Made by a program: the position numbers and the translations under genes. From contig JAUYMY010000007.1 of NCBI GenBank assembly GCA_030699385.1, positions 1 through 64,000 of the forward strand: a stretch of 64,000 nucleotides of DNA, written 5' to 3'. Shown piece by piece: positions 9,421 to 20,460 of this stretch. How positions within the stretch are numbered: the stretch's first letter is position 1; each line of letters opens with the position of its first letter. Under the pieces are notes generated by a model that was not told the origin of the DNA, did no database searches, and saw only the letters and a list, made by a program, of their open reading frames with translations. The stretch comes from Methylobacter sp. Its GTDB lineage: Bacteria > Pseudomonadota > Gammaproteobacteria > Methylococcales > Methylomonadaceae.

Positions 9421-12400
9421 ATGAAACTTGAAAAAATCAAACTTTCGGGTTTTAAATCCTTTGTTGATTCAACGGTCATACCGATCAGCGGTAATTTGAC
9501 AGCGATTGTCGGGCCTAACGGCTGCGGAAAATCCAATATTATCGATGCGGTGCGCTGGGTGATGGGCGAAAGTTCGGCCAAGCATTTGCGTGGCGGCAGT
9601 ATGGCGGATGTGATTTTTAACGGCTCTTCGGGGCGAAAACCGGTCAGCACCGCGTCGGTCGAGCTGGTTTTTAATAACACTGAGGGCAAACTGGGCGGCG
9701 AATATTCGCAATACGACACCATTGCAATTAAGCGCCAGGTCAGTCGTGACGGCACTTCGGTGTTTATGCTGAACGGTTCGCGTTGCCGCCGTAAAGACAT
9801 TACCGACATCTTTTTGGGCACCGGTTTGGGTTCGCGCAGTTATGCGATTATCGAGCAGGGCACTATTTCGCGCATGGTCGAAGCCAAGCCGGATGATTTG
9901 CGCGTACATATCGAGGAAGCGGCGGGCGTGTCCAAATATAAGGAGCGCCGCAGCGAAACCGAAACCCGGATGAAACACACCCGCGAGAATCTGGAGCGGC
10001 TCGACGATTTGCGCGATGAAGTCGAAAAACAAATTAAACATTTGCAAAAACAGGCGGAAAAAGCCGAAAAATATACCGAACTTAAAAAGCGGGAGCGCCA
10101 ATTCAAGTTGGAGTTGCTGGCGATGCGCTGGAATACCTATCATCAGGCGGCCAAGCAATTGGATGAAAAATTGCAGGCGGTGGCGCACGAGCATAATCGC
10201 CTGTTTGTAGAATTGCGTGACATCGACAGCACGATTGACAGCAAACGCGCCGAGCACAAAATTCAGCAACAGCAGACCGACCGTTTTCAGGGCGATTATT
10301 ATCAAGTGGTTGCCGAGGTCGGCAGTCTTGAGCAGGCCATCAAACACAGCGAAAACAGCCGCGAACAAACGGCTGTTGAAATTAAGCGTTTGCGCGAGCA
10401 GGCCGAGCAATCGCTGGCTGAACTCGAAGCCGACATGCAGCAACTGGAAGCCATTAAGGAAGCATTGTTTGAAGCGGAAGAGGCGTTGATTGTTGCCGAA
10501 GAAAGACAGGATGAGGTGTTATCAAATCAGCAAGACGCGCAGCAACAACGCAGTGCCTGGCAGCAGCAATGGGAAACGTACCGGACGACAAGTTCACGTT
10601 ATAAAGAACAGGCGGAAGTGCAGCGGGTAAAAATCACCCAGCTGGAAAATCAGAATCGTCAGTTACAAATCCGGCTGGATAAGTTGCATGGCGAGCGCGA
10701 TGAATTGGAATCGAATGATTTGCAAGGCGAAATTGAAGCGCTCGACAGCAGCATCGAAATGATTGAAACGCAACGCGAACAACTGCAAAATCAGCTGGAG
10801 GATCTGCATCAGCAGATACGCGAACAGCGTCAGCAGATCAAGCAGGCGCATGATGCGCTGCATAGCCGCCGTTCGGACATGCACAGCGTTAAAGGCAAAA
10901 TCACTTCGCTGGAATTATTGCAGCAACATGCTATGGGCAAGGATAACAAGCAGTTAAGCGCATGGCTGGCGTCGGTCGATTTGGCGGAAAACCGACGGCT
11001 GGCCGAGTTTTTGGAAGTGCAGCCGGGCTGGGATACGGCGGTTGAAACGGTGTTGGGCAGTTATCTTGAGGCGATTTGCATCGACAGCGCCGATCAGCTT
11101 ATTCCGGGCTTGCAGCGTTTGACCGATGAATCGTTGACCTTGCTTGAAACGGGCGCTAAAACATCGGCTTATGCGGTTAACTCGGCCTGTATTAGCTTGC
11201 TGGATAAAGTAAAAGCGCCGTGGGATTTGGGTAATTTACTGGCCGGGATTTACTGTGCCGATGATAGCGATGCGGCGCGGACGTTGTCGGCGCAGTTGCA
11301 GGTTCATGAATCGGTCATCACCCCGGATGGCACTTGGTTCGGTGCTGGCTGGATCAGGATGATCCGCGCCAAAGACAGTAAAACCGGGGTGTTGCAGCGG
11401 GAAAAAGAGCTGCGTTTGTTAAAACAGCGGCAGGAAGAGTTGCACGGCGAAATTGAAGATTTTGAACAGCAGTTGGAAAATGCCGAAGCCGGTTTGAAAG
11501 AGGCGGAAAGCGCGCGCGAATCGCTACAGCAGCAGGATACTGGTTTGGGCGGTGAATTGTCGTTAAAAAGCGCTGAATTTAGCGCTCATTCGGCAAGGCT
11601 GGAACATCAGCAGCGCCGTCTGGAGCAGGTTAGTGATGATATTGACGAGATTGGCCGCGAGTTTGCCGAAAATGCTGAAACCCTCGCCGAAGTTCAGTTG
11701 GTGCAGGCGCAGGCCGAACAGATTATGGCTGAACAGGAGCAAAAAAAGCAGGATTTAGAAGCGTTAAATCAGGAACTGCAAAGCGGGCAACAGCAGATCG
11801 ATAACGCCGCTAATGAAGCCCGGCAACAGGTTTACAGCATTAAGTCGCACATTGAATCGTTGCGCTCCTCTGAAACCTTGATCGGCAAACAGCTCGACCG
11901 GTTGCGCTTGCAGCATCAGCAATCGCTTGAGCGCATTGCCGAATTGGAAAACAAGCTGAAGCAAACGCTGACGCCGATGGATGAGGAAAAAAAGCAGCTG
12001 GAACAGCGAGCTGTCGATAAGGTGCGGCTGGAATCCGGTCTGAAACAACAGCGCCAGCAACAAGAAGCGCTTGAGGCGGACATAACCCAGCTGTCCGAAC
12101 AACATGTCCGCACCCAGCGCGCGTTGGAGCAGCAAAAAGAAGCGCTGGACACGATCCGCTTTGAGTTGCAGGAAAGTAAAGTGCGCCAGCAAACCGTCAA
12201 TGAGCAGCTGAAAGAAATTGATGCCGATGTCGAACAGGTGCTACAAAGCCTGCCGGAACAGGCGGAAGAGCACAGCTGGAAAAAGACGGTGGATGATTTA
12301 TTGGCGCAAATCGAAAGATTGGGTACCATTAATTTGACCGCGATAGAGGAATACAAAGCGCAATCCGAGCGTATGGAATTTCTCAACGAACAACATGCTG

Positions 12401-12933
12401 ATTTAATTGAGGCCTTGCAAACGCTGGATAAGGCGATCAGCCAGATAGACAAAGAAAGTCGGCTGCGTTTTAAAGAAACATTCGATAAAATAAACACCGG
12501 TTTGCAGGAAAAGTTCCCTAAATTATTCGGCGGCGGTCATGCTTATTTGGAACTGACCGAAGAGGACGAACTGGAGGCGGGGGTTAATATTATCGCCCGG
12601 CCGCCCGGCAAGAAAAACAGTTCCATCCATTTGTTGTCGGGTGGCGAAAAAGCATTAACGGCGGTGGCCTTGGTGTTTTCGATTTTTGAGCTGAATCCGG
12701 CGCCGTTTTGTTTGTTGGACGAAGTCGATGCACCGCTGGATGATGCCAATGTCGGGCGGTTTTCAAAAATGGTGGAAGAAATGTCAGTAACGGTGCAGTT
12801 TTTATATATTTCTCATAATAAGGTGACGATGGAAATTGCAAAGCAGCTGGCAGGTGTTACTATGAAAGAGCCGGGCGTGTCCCGGATGGTCGCAGTTGAT
12901 ATTGAAGAAGCAGTGAGTCTGGCGGAAATCTAA
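9421..12933 (+). CDS. smc: Chromosome segregation protein SMC
   Basis: Walker A GPNGCGKSNIIDA, coiled coils and hinge, LSGGEKALTAVALVFSIF signature, DEVDAPLDDAN. Confidence 0.98.
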   Translation: MKLEKIKLSGFKSFVDSTVIPISGNLTAIVGPNGCGKSNIIDAVRWVMGESSAKHLRGGSMADVIFNGSSGRKPVSTASVELVFNNTEGKLGGEYSQYDTIAIKRQVSRDGTSVFMLNGSRCRRKDITDIFLGTGLGSRSYAIIEQGTISRMVEAKPDDLRVHIEEAAGVSKYKERRSETETRMKHTRENLERLDDLRDEVEKQIKHLQKQAEKAEKYTELKKRERQFKLELLAMRWNTYHQAAKQLDEKLQAVAHEHNRLFVELRDIDSTIDSKRAEHKIQQQQTDRFQGDYYQVVAEVGSLEQAIKHSENSREQTAVEIKRLREQAEQSLAELEADMQQLEAIKEALFEAEEALIVAEERQDEVLSNQQDAQQQRSAWQQQWETYRTTSSRYKEQAEVQRVKITQLENQNRQLQIRLDKLHGERDELESNDLQGEIEALDSSIEMIETQREQLQNQLEDLHQQIREQRQQIKQAHDALHSRRSDMHSVKGKITSLELLQQHAMGKDNKQLSAWLASVDLAENRRLAEFLEVQPGWDTAVETVLGSYLEAICIDSADQLIPGLQRLTDESLTLLETGAKTSAYAVNSACISLLDKVKAPWDLGNLLAGIYCADDSDAARTLSAQLQVHESVITPDGTWFGAGWIRMIRAKDSKTGVLQREKELRLLKQRQEELHGEIEDFEQQLENAEAGLKEAESARESLQQQDTGLGGELSLKSAEFSAHSARLEHQQRRLEQVSDDIDEIGREFAENAETLAEVQLVQAQAEQIMAEQEQKKQDLEALNQELQSGQQQIDNAANEARQQVYSIKSHIESLRSSETLIGKQLDRLRLQHQQSLERIAELENKLKQTLTPMDEEKKQLEQRAVDKVRLESGLKQQRQQQEALEADITQLSEQHVRTQRALEQQKEALDTIRFELQESKVRQQTVNEQLKEIDADVEQVLQSLPEQAEEHSWKKTVDDLLAQIERLGTINLTAIEEYKAQSERMEFLNEQHADLIEALQTLDKAISQIDKESRLRFKETFDKINTGLQEKFPKLFGGGHAYLELTEEDELEAGVNIIARPPGKKNSSIHLLSGGEKALTAVALVFSIFELNPAPFCLLDEVDAPLDDANVGRFSKMVEEMSVTVQFLYISHNKVTMEIAKQLAGVTMKEPGVSRMVAVDIEEAVSLAEI

Positions 12934-13631
12934 TGGATAAAGAAATATTAAGAATTGTAATTATCGCAACCGGTATGCTGGTCGTTCTCGGCATGTTGGC
13001 TTGGGCTTATATTAAAGATAAAAGAGCCCAGGAAGACATGGATTTTTACGATGATGAGGGCGATTATGCCGAAGAGTCGTTGGCGGCAACAGCACTGATA
13101 GATGACGATGACTTTGATATTACCCCGATAGGGGGTGATGCTACGGGTGCGCCTAATAAATCGGATCGATATTACGACGATGACGATGAAGAAGAAGAGT
13201 ATTTCGCGCCGGATGATGAGGTAGTGCCTGCACCTAGAACCGCTGTGCCGGCGATTATCCAATTCAGTATTATCACTAAAGGCGACGAGGATTTTAACGG
13301 CGTTGATTTGGTGGAAGCCTTTGACTCGGTCGGACTTGAATATGGCAGTTTAAAGATATTCGAACGTCTGGACGAAAGTCGTTTGGTTGATTACGGCGTC
13401 GCCTGCATTGTCGAGCCGGGCACTTTTCCGGATAAAGATTTGGATCAGTTTCATTGTCCAGGCATTGTATTTTTTATGCAACCCGAAGCGCTCGATGATG
13501 CGCGTGCGGTTTTTGAAGACTATATAGAAACCATTGCTGTATTGGCGAAAAAATTGGACGGCGTCATTCTTGATCACAGAAGGCAGCATTTGACCGAAGC
13601 GACTGTTGAAGCGATTCGGCAGAGTTTGTGA
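12933..13631 (+). CDS. zipA: Cell division protein ZipA
   Basis: N-terminal TM, acidic linker, C-terminal ZipA domain (FFMQPEALDDARAVFEDYIETI...); position between smc and ligA. Confidence 0.85.
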   Translation: MDKEILRIVIIATGMLVVLGMLAWAYIKDKRAQEDMDFYDDEGDYAEESLAATALIDDDDFDITPIGGDATGAPNKSDRYYDDDDEEEEYFAPDDEVVPAPRTAVPAIIQFSIITKGDEDFNGVDLVEAFDSVGLEYGSLKIFERLDESRLVDYGVACIVEPGTFPDKDLDQFHCPGIVFFMQPEALDDARAVFEDYIETIAVLAKKLDGVILDHRRQHLTEATVEAIRQSL

Positions 13632-13666
13632 TTTTGCGATTATTCAGCCTCAAATTAGCATATTGA

Positions 13667-13849
13667 TTTGAGGCTTTAAAAGAAGTTCTCAATACTGAAG
13701 TGGCTACAAAACACGACCTCAAAGAGTTAGAGCTAAAAATTGATACTCGATTCGAAAAGATTCTAGGTGAATTCACGCTGGTTAAATGGATGATTGGCTT
13801 TAATCTGGCTATTTCGGTTTCTATTTTGTTTAAACTATTCAGTTCTTAG
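13667..13849 (+). pseudogene. 5'-truncated DUF1640/CCDC90-like coiled-coil membrane protein remnant
   Basis: Open frame without start: FEALKEVLNTEVATKHDLKELELKIDTRFEKILGEFTLVKWMIGFNLAISVSILFKLFSS*. Confidence 0.55.
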
Positions 13850-13894
13850 GTTTTACCGGGTATTGTGCTGCAGGCGCCGCTTTATGTGTAAAGC

Positions 13895-15886
13895 TTGAGT
13901 TTATACCATTCACCTATTCAGATTAATCCAATGCCATCCCTCAGCAATACACAGTTAGCGCTTCTTAAACAAGCCGATGTTGAATTTGTCCATTTATCCC
14001 CCGATCTTATCGCTCAAATCGCTAAGCAATCCGATCCAAAATGGTTGGGTGATGAGCAACTGCTTGAATTTTTGCAAGTCTGCAATGCGTTGTACCGTGG
14101 CGGCGAACCGTTCATTTCTGATGCGGATTATGATTTTATTTTTCTCGCGGAACTGCAACAACGTCATCCGCAGCATCCGTATTTAGAAACGGTCGAACCG
14201 GAAGCCGGTTTTGTTGGCAAGACGGTGGCGCTGCCGGAACCGATGCTGTCAACCGAAAAATCCTACAGTAAAAGCGGCATTGAAAAATGGCTGTCCCGGC
14301 TGGAAAAAGCCGCCGAAAACTGCAATGTGGATTTTTCAAACCTGATGATTCGCGCTACGCCGAAATTGGATGGCTATGCGGCTTACGATGATGGAAAAAC
14401 GCTGTACACGCGCGGCGATGGACGCAAAGGCACCGACATCAGTCGGGTTTTCGAACGCGGCCTGAAAGTCGGCGGCAACGGCGAACGAGGGCAAGGCGCC
14501 GGTGAAATTGTGGTCAGCCAAACCTATTTCAACAGCCATCTGGCTGAATATTTTGAAAACTCCCGTAATTTTCAGGCCAGCATCATCAAAGAAAAAGAGC
14601 TGGAACGACATGCGCTGGAAGCCATACAAAATGATGCAGCGGTGTTTTTTCCATTCACCCAACTGCCTGCTTGGCAAGGCACGGCCGCCGAGGTATTAGC
14701 CGATTTTGACCGCATTATCGAAACCGTGTACACGCTGGTCGATTACGATGTGGATGGTGTGGTTTTCGAGCTGGTCGGCAATGAACAAATTAAACACTAC
14801 TTGGGTGCAACGCGGCACCATCACCGCTGGCAGATTGCTTATAAAAGCAATGTTGAAACCGCCGAAGTCATCGTGCTGAATGTCACTCCGCAAACCTCCC
14901 GTTCCGGCCGGGTCAATCCGGTTGCCGAACTGACGCCGACTAAACTCAGCGGCGCGGTGATTTCCAGAGCCACCGCCCATCATTACGGCATGGTCAAGGA
15001 ACTGGGTATCGGTGTCGGCACGTTAATTGAACTGACGCGCTCAGGTCTGGTGATACCTAAAATCGAGCGAGTCATTACTCCGGCTCCGCCGCAAATCCCG
15101 GAACAGTGCCCGAGTTGCGGTAGCGCGCTGGTTTGGGACAGTGACTACCTGTATTGCCTGAACACCACGCAATGTCCCGCACAAATTGAAAATACTATCG
15201 AGCATTTTTTCAGGACGCTGGCCAATGTCGATGGTTTTGGCGGAAAAACCGTCGAAAAGCTCCATGCGTCCGGCATCAACTCGGTTTATGCCGTTTACCA
15301 GTTGGACATGGAAAAATTGCAGGCCATGGGTTTTGGCGACAAAACCGCGCAAAACTTGCTTGATCAATTACAGCGCAGCCGCACCGAAGCTATAGAAGAC
15401 TGGCGCTTTCTGGGCGCGTTCGGCATTCACCGGATGGGTTTGGGTAATTGCGAGCGTCTGTTGCAACATCATCATTTGTTAGATATTTTCAAATTGAGCG
15501 TTGAAGACGTAATCAATATCGAAGGCTTTGCCGAGAAAACCGGCGCCGCCGTGGTCGAATGTCTGGCAAAAATCGAAGCCGATTTTATGCAAATCTACGC
15601 TCTGGGTTTTAACTTAATTCCAACGCCGTTAATTGCCGAGCAGCAACAAGCTAGCAGCCCGATTTCCGGCAAGACCATCGTTTTTACCGGCACCATGATT
15701 CACGGCAAGCGCGATGATATGAGTAAGGAAGCCAAGCGTTTGGGCGCGAAGGTAGGCGCATCGGTCAGCGGAAAGACTGATTTTCTGGTCACCGGTTCCG
15801 ATGTGGGCGCGGCAAAAACCGCGGCAGCTACCGAAAAAGGGGTGCGGGTGATCAGTGAGGAAGAGTATTTGGCCTTGTTGGGGTAG
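13895..15886 (+). CDS. ligA: NAD-dependent DNA ligase LigA (divergent)
   Basis: KLDG adenylation motif (ATPKLDGYAAY), DGVVFELVG, Cys4 zinc finger CPSCG...CLNTTQCP, HhH, C-terminal BRCT; follows smc-zipA. Start could be 13931. Confidence 0.88.
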   Translation: MSLYHSPIQINPMPSLSNTQLALLKQADVEFVHLSPDLIAQIAKQSDPKWLGDEQLLEFLQVCNALYRGGEPFISDADYDFIFLAELQQRHPQHPYLETVEPEAGFVGKTVALPEPMLSTEKSYSKSGIEKWLSRLEKAAENCNVDFSNLMIRATPKLDGYAAYDDGKTLYTRGDGRKGTDISRVFERGLKVGGNGERGQGAGEIVVSQTYFNSHLAEYFENSRNFQASIIKEKELERHALEAIQNDAAVFFPFTQLPAWQGTAAEVLADFDRIIETVYTLVDYDVDGVVFELVGNEQIKHYLGATRHHHRWQIAYKSNVETAEVIVLNVTPQTSRSGRVNPVAELTPTKLSGAVISRATAHHYGMVKELGIGVGTLIELTRSGLVIPKIERVITPAPPQIPEQCPSCGSALVWDSDYLYCLNTTQCPAQIENTIEHFFRTLANVDGFGGKTVEKLHASGINSVYAVYQLDMEKLQAMGFGDKTAQNLLDQLQRSRTEAIEDWRFLGAFGIHRMGLGNCERLLQHHHLLDIFKLSVEDVINIEGFAEKTGAAVVECLAKIEADFMQIYALGFNLIPTPLIAEQQQASSPISGKTIVFTGTMIHGKRDDMSKEAKRLGAKVGASVSGKTDFLVTGSDVGAAKTAAATEKGVRVISEEEYLALLG

Positions 15887-15887
15887 T

Positions 15888-16601
15888 TCAATTTATCGCT
15901 CTGGCGCATACCCAAACATCGACCCGGCTAACGCCGTTTTTTTTCAATACCGAAGCCAGTTCATGGACGGTTGAGCCGGTGGTCATCACATCATCCAGTA
16001 TCGCAACATGCCGGGCATGAATCGGTTTAATCACGGAAAAGGCGTTTTTCAGGTTTTTACGGCGTTTTTTTGCCGATAATTGGGTTTGATGCAGCGTGTC
16101 GCGGTGTCGGCTGCAACTGCCCAGATCCAGCGGAATATGTAATTCTTTGCTCACGGTTCGGGCGATTTCTATCGCCTGATTGAAGCCGCGTTCGCGGTAG
16201 CGGGCTTTGTGTAGCGGAACCGGGATAATCAAATCGGGCAATTCGGCGCTTTGTTTTAAATGGTCGGCCAATAGCAGGCCTAGCAGGCGGGCATTTTTAT
16301 AATGCGCATTGAATTTTAGGTTGTTGATTAAATGGCGGATGGCACCTTGATGAATGAACGACGCGTAGGTTTCATCAAAAGCGGGTTGTCCGCTGAGGCA
16401 ACGGCCGCACAGTGTCGGTGCGTTAGGCGGCATTTCCAGTAAGGCGGCGCAGCGATAGCAGCACTGATTATTTTTGGGCAAGTGTTGGTAACAGCAAGTA
16501 CAGATGTCGCGGGAATCGTAGCCGGGATTGCCGCATAAGATGCAGGTGGGCGGCAGCAGGTAATCCTGTATAATATTGATCCAGTTGTATACCATTTTCA
16601 T
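15888..16601 (-). CDS. ComF family phosphoribosyltransferase-like protein
   Basis: CILCG/CCYQHLP/CRC zinc-finger region; PVPLHKARYRERGFNQAIEIA; PRPP loop VAILDDVMTTGSTVHE. Confidence 0.93.
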   Translation of the reverse strand: MKMVYNWINIIQDYLLPPTCILCGNPGYDSRDICTCCYQHLPKNNQCCYRCAALLEMPPNAPTLCGRCLSGQPAFDETYASFIHQGAIRHLINNLKFNAHYKNARLLGLLLADHLKQSAELPDLIIPVPLHKARYRERGFNQAIEIARTVSKELHIPLDLGSCSRHRDTLHQTQLSAKKRRKNLKNAFSVIKPIHARHVAILDDVMTTGSTVHELASVLKKNGVSRVDVWVCARAIN

Positions 16602-16667
16602 TTGAACAAGTTGACCAATTTATCGGTTGTCTTTGTTTAAGACTTACAGTAACTGGAGCTTAACAGA

Positions 16668-17636
16668 ATGTCTGCAAACCCTGCAATTCGCCATGACTGG
16701 CAGTTGGACGAAGTGCAAGCGCTTTATGCCTTGCCTTTTAATGACCTGATTTTTAAGGCGCAAAGCGTACACCGCGAGCATTTCGATCCTAATGAAGTCC
16801 AAATTAGCAGTCTGTTGAGCATCAAAACCGGCTCCTGTTCCGAAGATTGCGGCTATTGTCCGCAAAGCGCGCGCTATGATTCTGATTTGACGCCCGAGGC
16901 GCTAATGCCGGTGGATAAGGTTTTGCAGGCGGCGCAATTGGCTAAAGATCAGGGCGCATCGCGTTTTTGCATGGGTGCGGCGTGGCGCCAACCTAAAGAC
17001 CGGGATGTGGAGCGGGTGGTGGAAATGGTTCAGGGCGTGAAGGCGCTAGGACTGGAAACCTGCGTTACCTTGGGCATGTTGACCGATGCGCAAACCATCC
17101 GCTTAAAAGAAGGCGGTTTGGATTATTACAACCACAATCTGGACACCTCGGAAGATTATTATTCCGAAGTCATTACTACGCGGACTTATCAGGATAGGCT
17201 GGATACGCTGGCGCGGGTCAGGGATGCCGGGATTAACGTATGTTGCGGCGGCATCGTCGGCATGGGCGAGAGCGATGTCGACCGCGCCAAGCTGCTAATC
17301 GAACTGGCGAATCTGCCTAAACATCCGGAAAGCGTGCCGGTCAATATGCTAGTGCAAGTTGAGGGCACGCCGCTGATGGGCACCGAAGCGCTGGACCCTA
17401 TTATTTTTATCCGCACCATTGCGGTAGCCCGGATCATGATGCCCGAGTCGCGGGTGCGGCTGTCGGCTGGGCGCAAAGCGATGAGCGATGAAATGCAGGC
17501 ATTGTGCTTTTTGGCCGGTGCCAATTCGATTTTTTATGGCGATAAATTGCTGACCACCGATAACCCGATGACCAACCATGATTTGGCCTTGTTTAAGCGA
17601 CTGGGCGTGTATTCCGGCGGTTCAAGTTACGCTTAA
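16668..17636 (+). CDS. bioB: Biotin synthase
   Basis: [14 protein letters not shown] radical SAM motif; [16 protein letters not shown]. Confidence 0.98.
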   Translation: MSANPAIRHDWQLDEVQALYALPFNDLIFKAQSVHREHFDPNEVQISSLLSIKTGSCSEDCGYCPQSARYDSDLTPEALMPVDKVLQAAQLAKDQGASRFCMGAAWRQPKDRDVERVVEMVQGVKALGLETCVTLGMLTDAQTIRLKEGGLDYYNHNLDTSEDYYSEVITTRTYQDRLDTLARVRDAGINVCCGGIVGMGESDVDRAKLLIELANLPKHPESVPVNMLVQVEGTPLMGTEALDPIIFIRTIAVARIMMPESRVRLSAGRKAMSDEMQALCFLAGANSIFYGDKLLTTDNPMTNHDLALFKRLGVYSGGSSYA

Positions 17637-17653
17637 GCCTAGAAAAATAAAAC

Positions 17654-17711
17654 GTCCACGAAAAACACAAAAGGCACGAAAATTTCGTGTTTTTTCGTGC
17701 TAAGTGTGGAC
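17654..17711. repeat. Family A intergenic palindrome (within bio operon)
   Basis: gtccacgaaaaacacaaaaggcacgaaaatttcgtgttttttcgtgctaagtgtggac. Confidence 0.75.
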
Positions 17712-17727
17712 AAAAACTTTAAATCTA

Positions 17728-18897
17728 ATGACCTCCCCATTCTCAGAATTAGCAGCCAACCTCAATGATATTGCCCTGCAGGGTTTGTATCGTTCCCGGC
17801 GGATTATAGACTCCCCTCAAGGTATTAATCTGCACATTGACGGCAAGTCTGTCGTCAATTTTTGCAGTAATGATTATTTGGGGCTGGCCAATCATCCTGA
17901 TGTGGTCAGCGCGTTTAAAATCGGGGCGGATAAATACGGCGTCGGCAGCGGCTCGGCGCATTTGATTTGTGGGCATAGCGCGGCACATCATGCGTTGGAA
18001 GAAGAGCTGGCGGCGTTTACCGGACGCGACCGGGCATTGTTGTTTTCCACCGGCTACATGGCCAACATGGGCGTGATTTCGGCGTTAGTGGGGCGCGGTG
18101 ATGCGGTGTTTGAAGACCGTTTGAACCATGCTTCCTTGCTGGATGGCGGTCTGTTGTCCGCTGCGCGCTTTAAGCGTTATGCGCATGGCGATGCGCTTGA
18201 TCTGGCGGCAAAATTGGAATCAGCCGCAGGCCGCAAGCTGGTTGTGACCGATAGCACATTCAGCATGGATGGCGATTTTGCGCCGCTCGACGCATTGGCG
18301 CTTGCGGCAAAAAATCAGGGCGCCTGGTTGATGGTTGACGATGCGCACGGACTGGGCGTCATTGGCGAACACGGCGGCGGGATTGTTGAATATTTCGGCC
18401 TGGGTCAAGACGAGGTGCCGGTGTTGATGGGGACTTTGGGCAAGGGGTTTGGCACTTTTGGCGCGTTTGTGGCGGGTTCCGAGGAATTGATTGAAACCCT
18501 GATACAGAAAGCCCGTACTTATATTTATACCACGGCGTTACCGGCGGCAGTTGCCGAGGCGACGCGAACCAGCCTGAAAATCGTCATTGCTGAAAATTGG
18601 CGTCGGGATAAGCTTAAAAAACTAGCGGCGCGCTTTAGTTTAGGCGCTGAGCAAATCGGCTTGCAGCTGATGCCATCATCGTCGGCCATTCAGCCTGTTT
18701 TAATCGGCGACAGTCAAACAGCGGTGGACATCAGCAACGCTTTGTTAAATGCCGGTTTTCTGGTCAGCGCGATTCGCCCACCGACCGTGCCGCAAGGCGG
18801 CGCAAGATTGCGGGTGACTTTTTCCGCTTTGCATGAAGAGCAGCATGTCGACCGTTTGCTGGATGCACTGGACAAAGCAATGATTGGCTGTAAATGA
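17728..18897 (+). CDS. bioF: 8-amino-7-oxononanoate synthase
   Basis: [49 protein letters not shown] lysine region. Confidence 0.96.
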   Translation: MTSPFSELAANLNDIALQGLYRSRRIIDSPQGINLHIDGKSVVNFCSNDYLGLANHPDVVSAFKIGADKYGVGSGSAHLICGHSAAHHALEEELAAFTGRDRALLFSTGYMANMGVISALVGRGDAVFEDRLNHASLLDGGLLSAARFKRYAHGDALDLAAKLESAAGRKLVVTDSTFSMDGDFAPLDALALAAKNQGAWLMVDDAHGLGVIGEHGGGIVEYFGLGQDEVPVLMGTLGKGFGTFGAFVAGSEELIETLIQKARTYIYTTALPAAVAEATRTSLKIVIAENWRRDKLKKLAARFSLGAEQIGLQLMPSSSAIQPVLIGDSQTAVDISNALLNAGFLVSAIRPPTVPQGGARLRVTFSALHEEQHVDRLLDALDKAMIGCK

Positions 18898-19673
18898 CCA
18901 AAATTTATCTGGAAACTTTCGGGCAAGGCAGGCCCATTGTGCTGGTGCATGGCTGGGCGATGCACAGCGGCATTTGGCGGGAATTTGCCCGGCAATTGGC
19001 GCTTAATTATCGGGTGATTTGTGTCGATTTGCCGGGGCACGGGCATAGCGAGGCCATCGATACTTTTACCTTGGCGAGGATCAGTGCCGAGCTGGTTAAA
19101 GCCATTCCTGAGCAAAGCTGTTGTTGGCTGGGCTGGTCGTTAGGTGCAACCGTGGCGCTGGATATGACTGCACGTTATCCTGAGCGGGTGTCTTCGCTGA
19201 TTTTGCTGGCAGGGAATCCTGCCTTTGTGGGAGCAACTCAATGGCCGGGGATGGATGTTTTGCTGCTGGATGCTTTTGCCGATCAACTAAATGAAAATTG
19301 TCAGGCGACGTTGCTGCGTTTTTTATCCTTACAGATAAAGGGTCTGCCTGGTCAGAAAGCTTGTTTAAAAAACCTTAAAACCGCCGTATTGGAATGCGCC
19401 GAGCCGGATAAAAACACTTTGCAGAGTGGCTTAGGTGTACTGAAACAAGCAGATTTGAGGCCGGTTCTGTCAGGCTTAAACATTCCTGTTTCGGTTATCT
19501 TGGGCGGCTTGGACGCTTTGGTTCCGGTAGCCGTAGGCGAAAAAATGCTGCAATTGTTGCCAAGCCTGGAACTGAATATCATCGACAGGGCAGGGCACGT
19601 ACCTTTTTTGTCGCACAGCCCGGAAACGCTGGCGATTATTAGTCAATTTATGGATAACCATGCACTTGGATAA
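18894..19673 (+). CDS. bioH: Pimeloyl-ACP methyl ester esterase BioH
   Basis: [14 protein letters not shown], nucleophile elbow [10 protein letters not shown], catalytic GHVPFLSHP-like end; between bioF and bioC. Confidence 0.93.
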   Translation: MTKIYLETFGQGRPIVLVHGWAMHSGIWREFARQLALNYRVICVDLPGHGHSEAIDTFTLARISAELVKAIPEQSCCWLGWSLGATVALDMTARYPERVSSLILLAGNPAFVGATQWPGMDVLLLDAFADQLNENCQATLLRFLSLQIKGLPGQKACLKNLKTAVLECAEPDKNTLQSGLGVLKQADLRPVLSGLNIPVSVILGGLDALVPVAVGEKMLQLLPSLELNIIDRAGHVPFLSHSPETLAIISQFMDNHALG

Positions 19674-20460
19674 AGCCAAAATCAGGCAGTCGTTTGCGGC
19701 TGCCTCGGTGACTTATGACGGCGTTGCGGCTTTGCAGCGCAGCGTTGGCTCGGCGCTGTTGGCTATGATAGACAGCGAAAATATGGGCGGAACTTTGCTC
19801 GATGTGGGCTGCGGCACCGGTTTTTTAACCGCGAATTTGGTAGGGCGCTTGGAAAGGGGCACGCAAAGCTTAGCCTGCACGACGCTTATCGCGCTGGACA
19901 TTGCTTTGCAGATGCTGCAAGTCACGCGGGCAAAACTGGCCGATAGGCCGAATGTCAGCTATATCTGCGCCGATGCCGAACGATTGCCGCTGGCCGGAAA
20001 AAGCGTCGATGGCGTGTGTTCCAATCTCGCATTGCAATGGTGCGTCAATCTTGAAACGGTTTTTAGCGACATGAAACGGGTGTTGAAACCGGGCGGACAG
20101 CTGGTTTTTTCGACATTCGGGCCGCAGACATTGCAGGAGTTAAAAACCGCGTGGGCAGAAGTCGACGATTTTAACCATGTCAATGAGTTTTACTCTGAAT
20201 CGCAGTTGAGGCAGTTTCTGCAGCAGGCGGGTTACGCCGAGATAACGATTGAAATCAGCATTTACCGACCCTGCTATGCGTCTGTTTTGGCGCTGATGAA
20301 AGAACTCAAGCATATCGGCGCGCATAATGTCATGGCGGGGCGCAACAAAAACATGACCGGCAAGGTGCAGATGCAACAAATGATGGCAGCTTATGAGCGG
20401 CACCGGGACGGCAGCTTTATTCCAGCGACTTTTGAGGTGATTATAGTGAGGGCAAGTTGA
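19660..20460 (+). CDS. bioC: Malonyl-ACP O-methyltransferase BioC
   Basis: SAM motif LLDVGCGTGFLT; LALQWC; overlaps bioH and bioD. Confidence 0.95.
   Translation: MHLDKAKIRQSFAAASVTYDGVAALQRSVGSALLAMIDSENMGGTLLDVGCGTGFLTANLVGRLERGTQSLACTTLIALDIALQMLQVTRAKLADRPNVSYICADAERLPLAGKSVDGVCSNLALQWCVNLETVFSDMKRVLKPGGQLVFSTFGPQTLQELKTAWAEVDDFNHVNEFYSESQLRQFLQQAGYAEITIEISIYRPCYASVLALMKELKHIGAHNVMAGRNKNMTGKVQMQQMMAAYERHRDGSFIPATFEVIIVRAS

Noticed and set aside
9469-10443. 324-aa ORF antisense to smc (and other antisense ORFs within smc, e.g. 11764-12192, 11916-12497)
   Set aside because: Low-complexity, hydrophobic/Ser-rich composition typical of the reverse complement of a coiled-coil gene; the sense SMC frame is unambiguous.
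16602-16667. Possible BirA operator upstream of bioB
   Set aside because: The comF-bioB gap has TTGACC/GGTTGTC-like bits but no convincing TTGTAAACC-N15-GGTTTACAA match.
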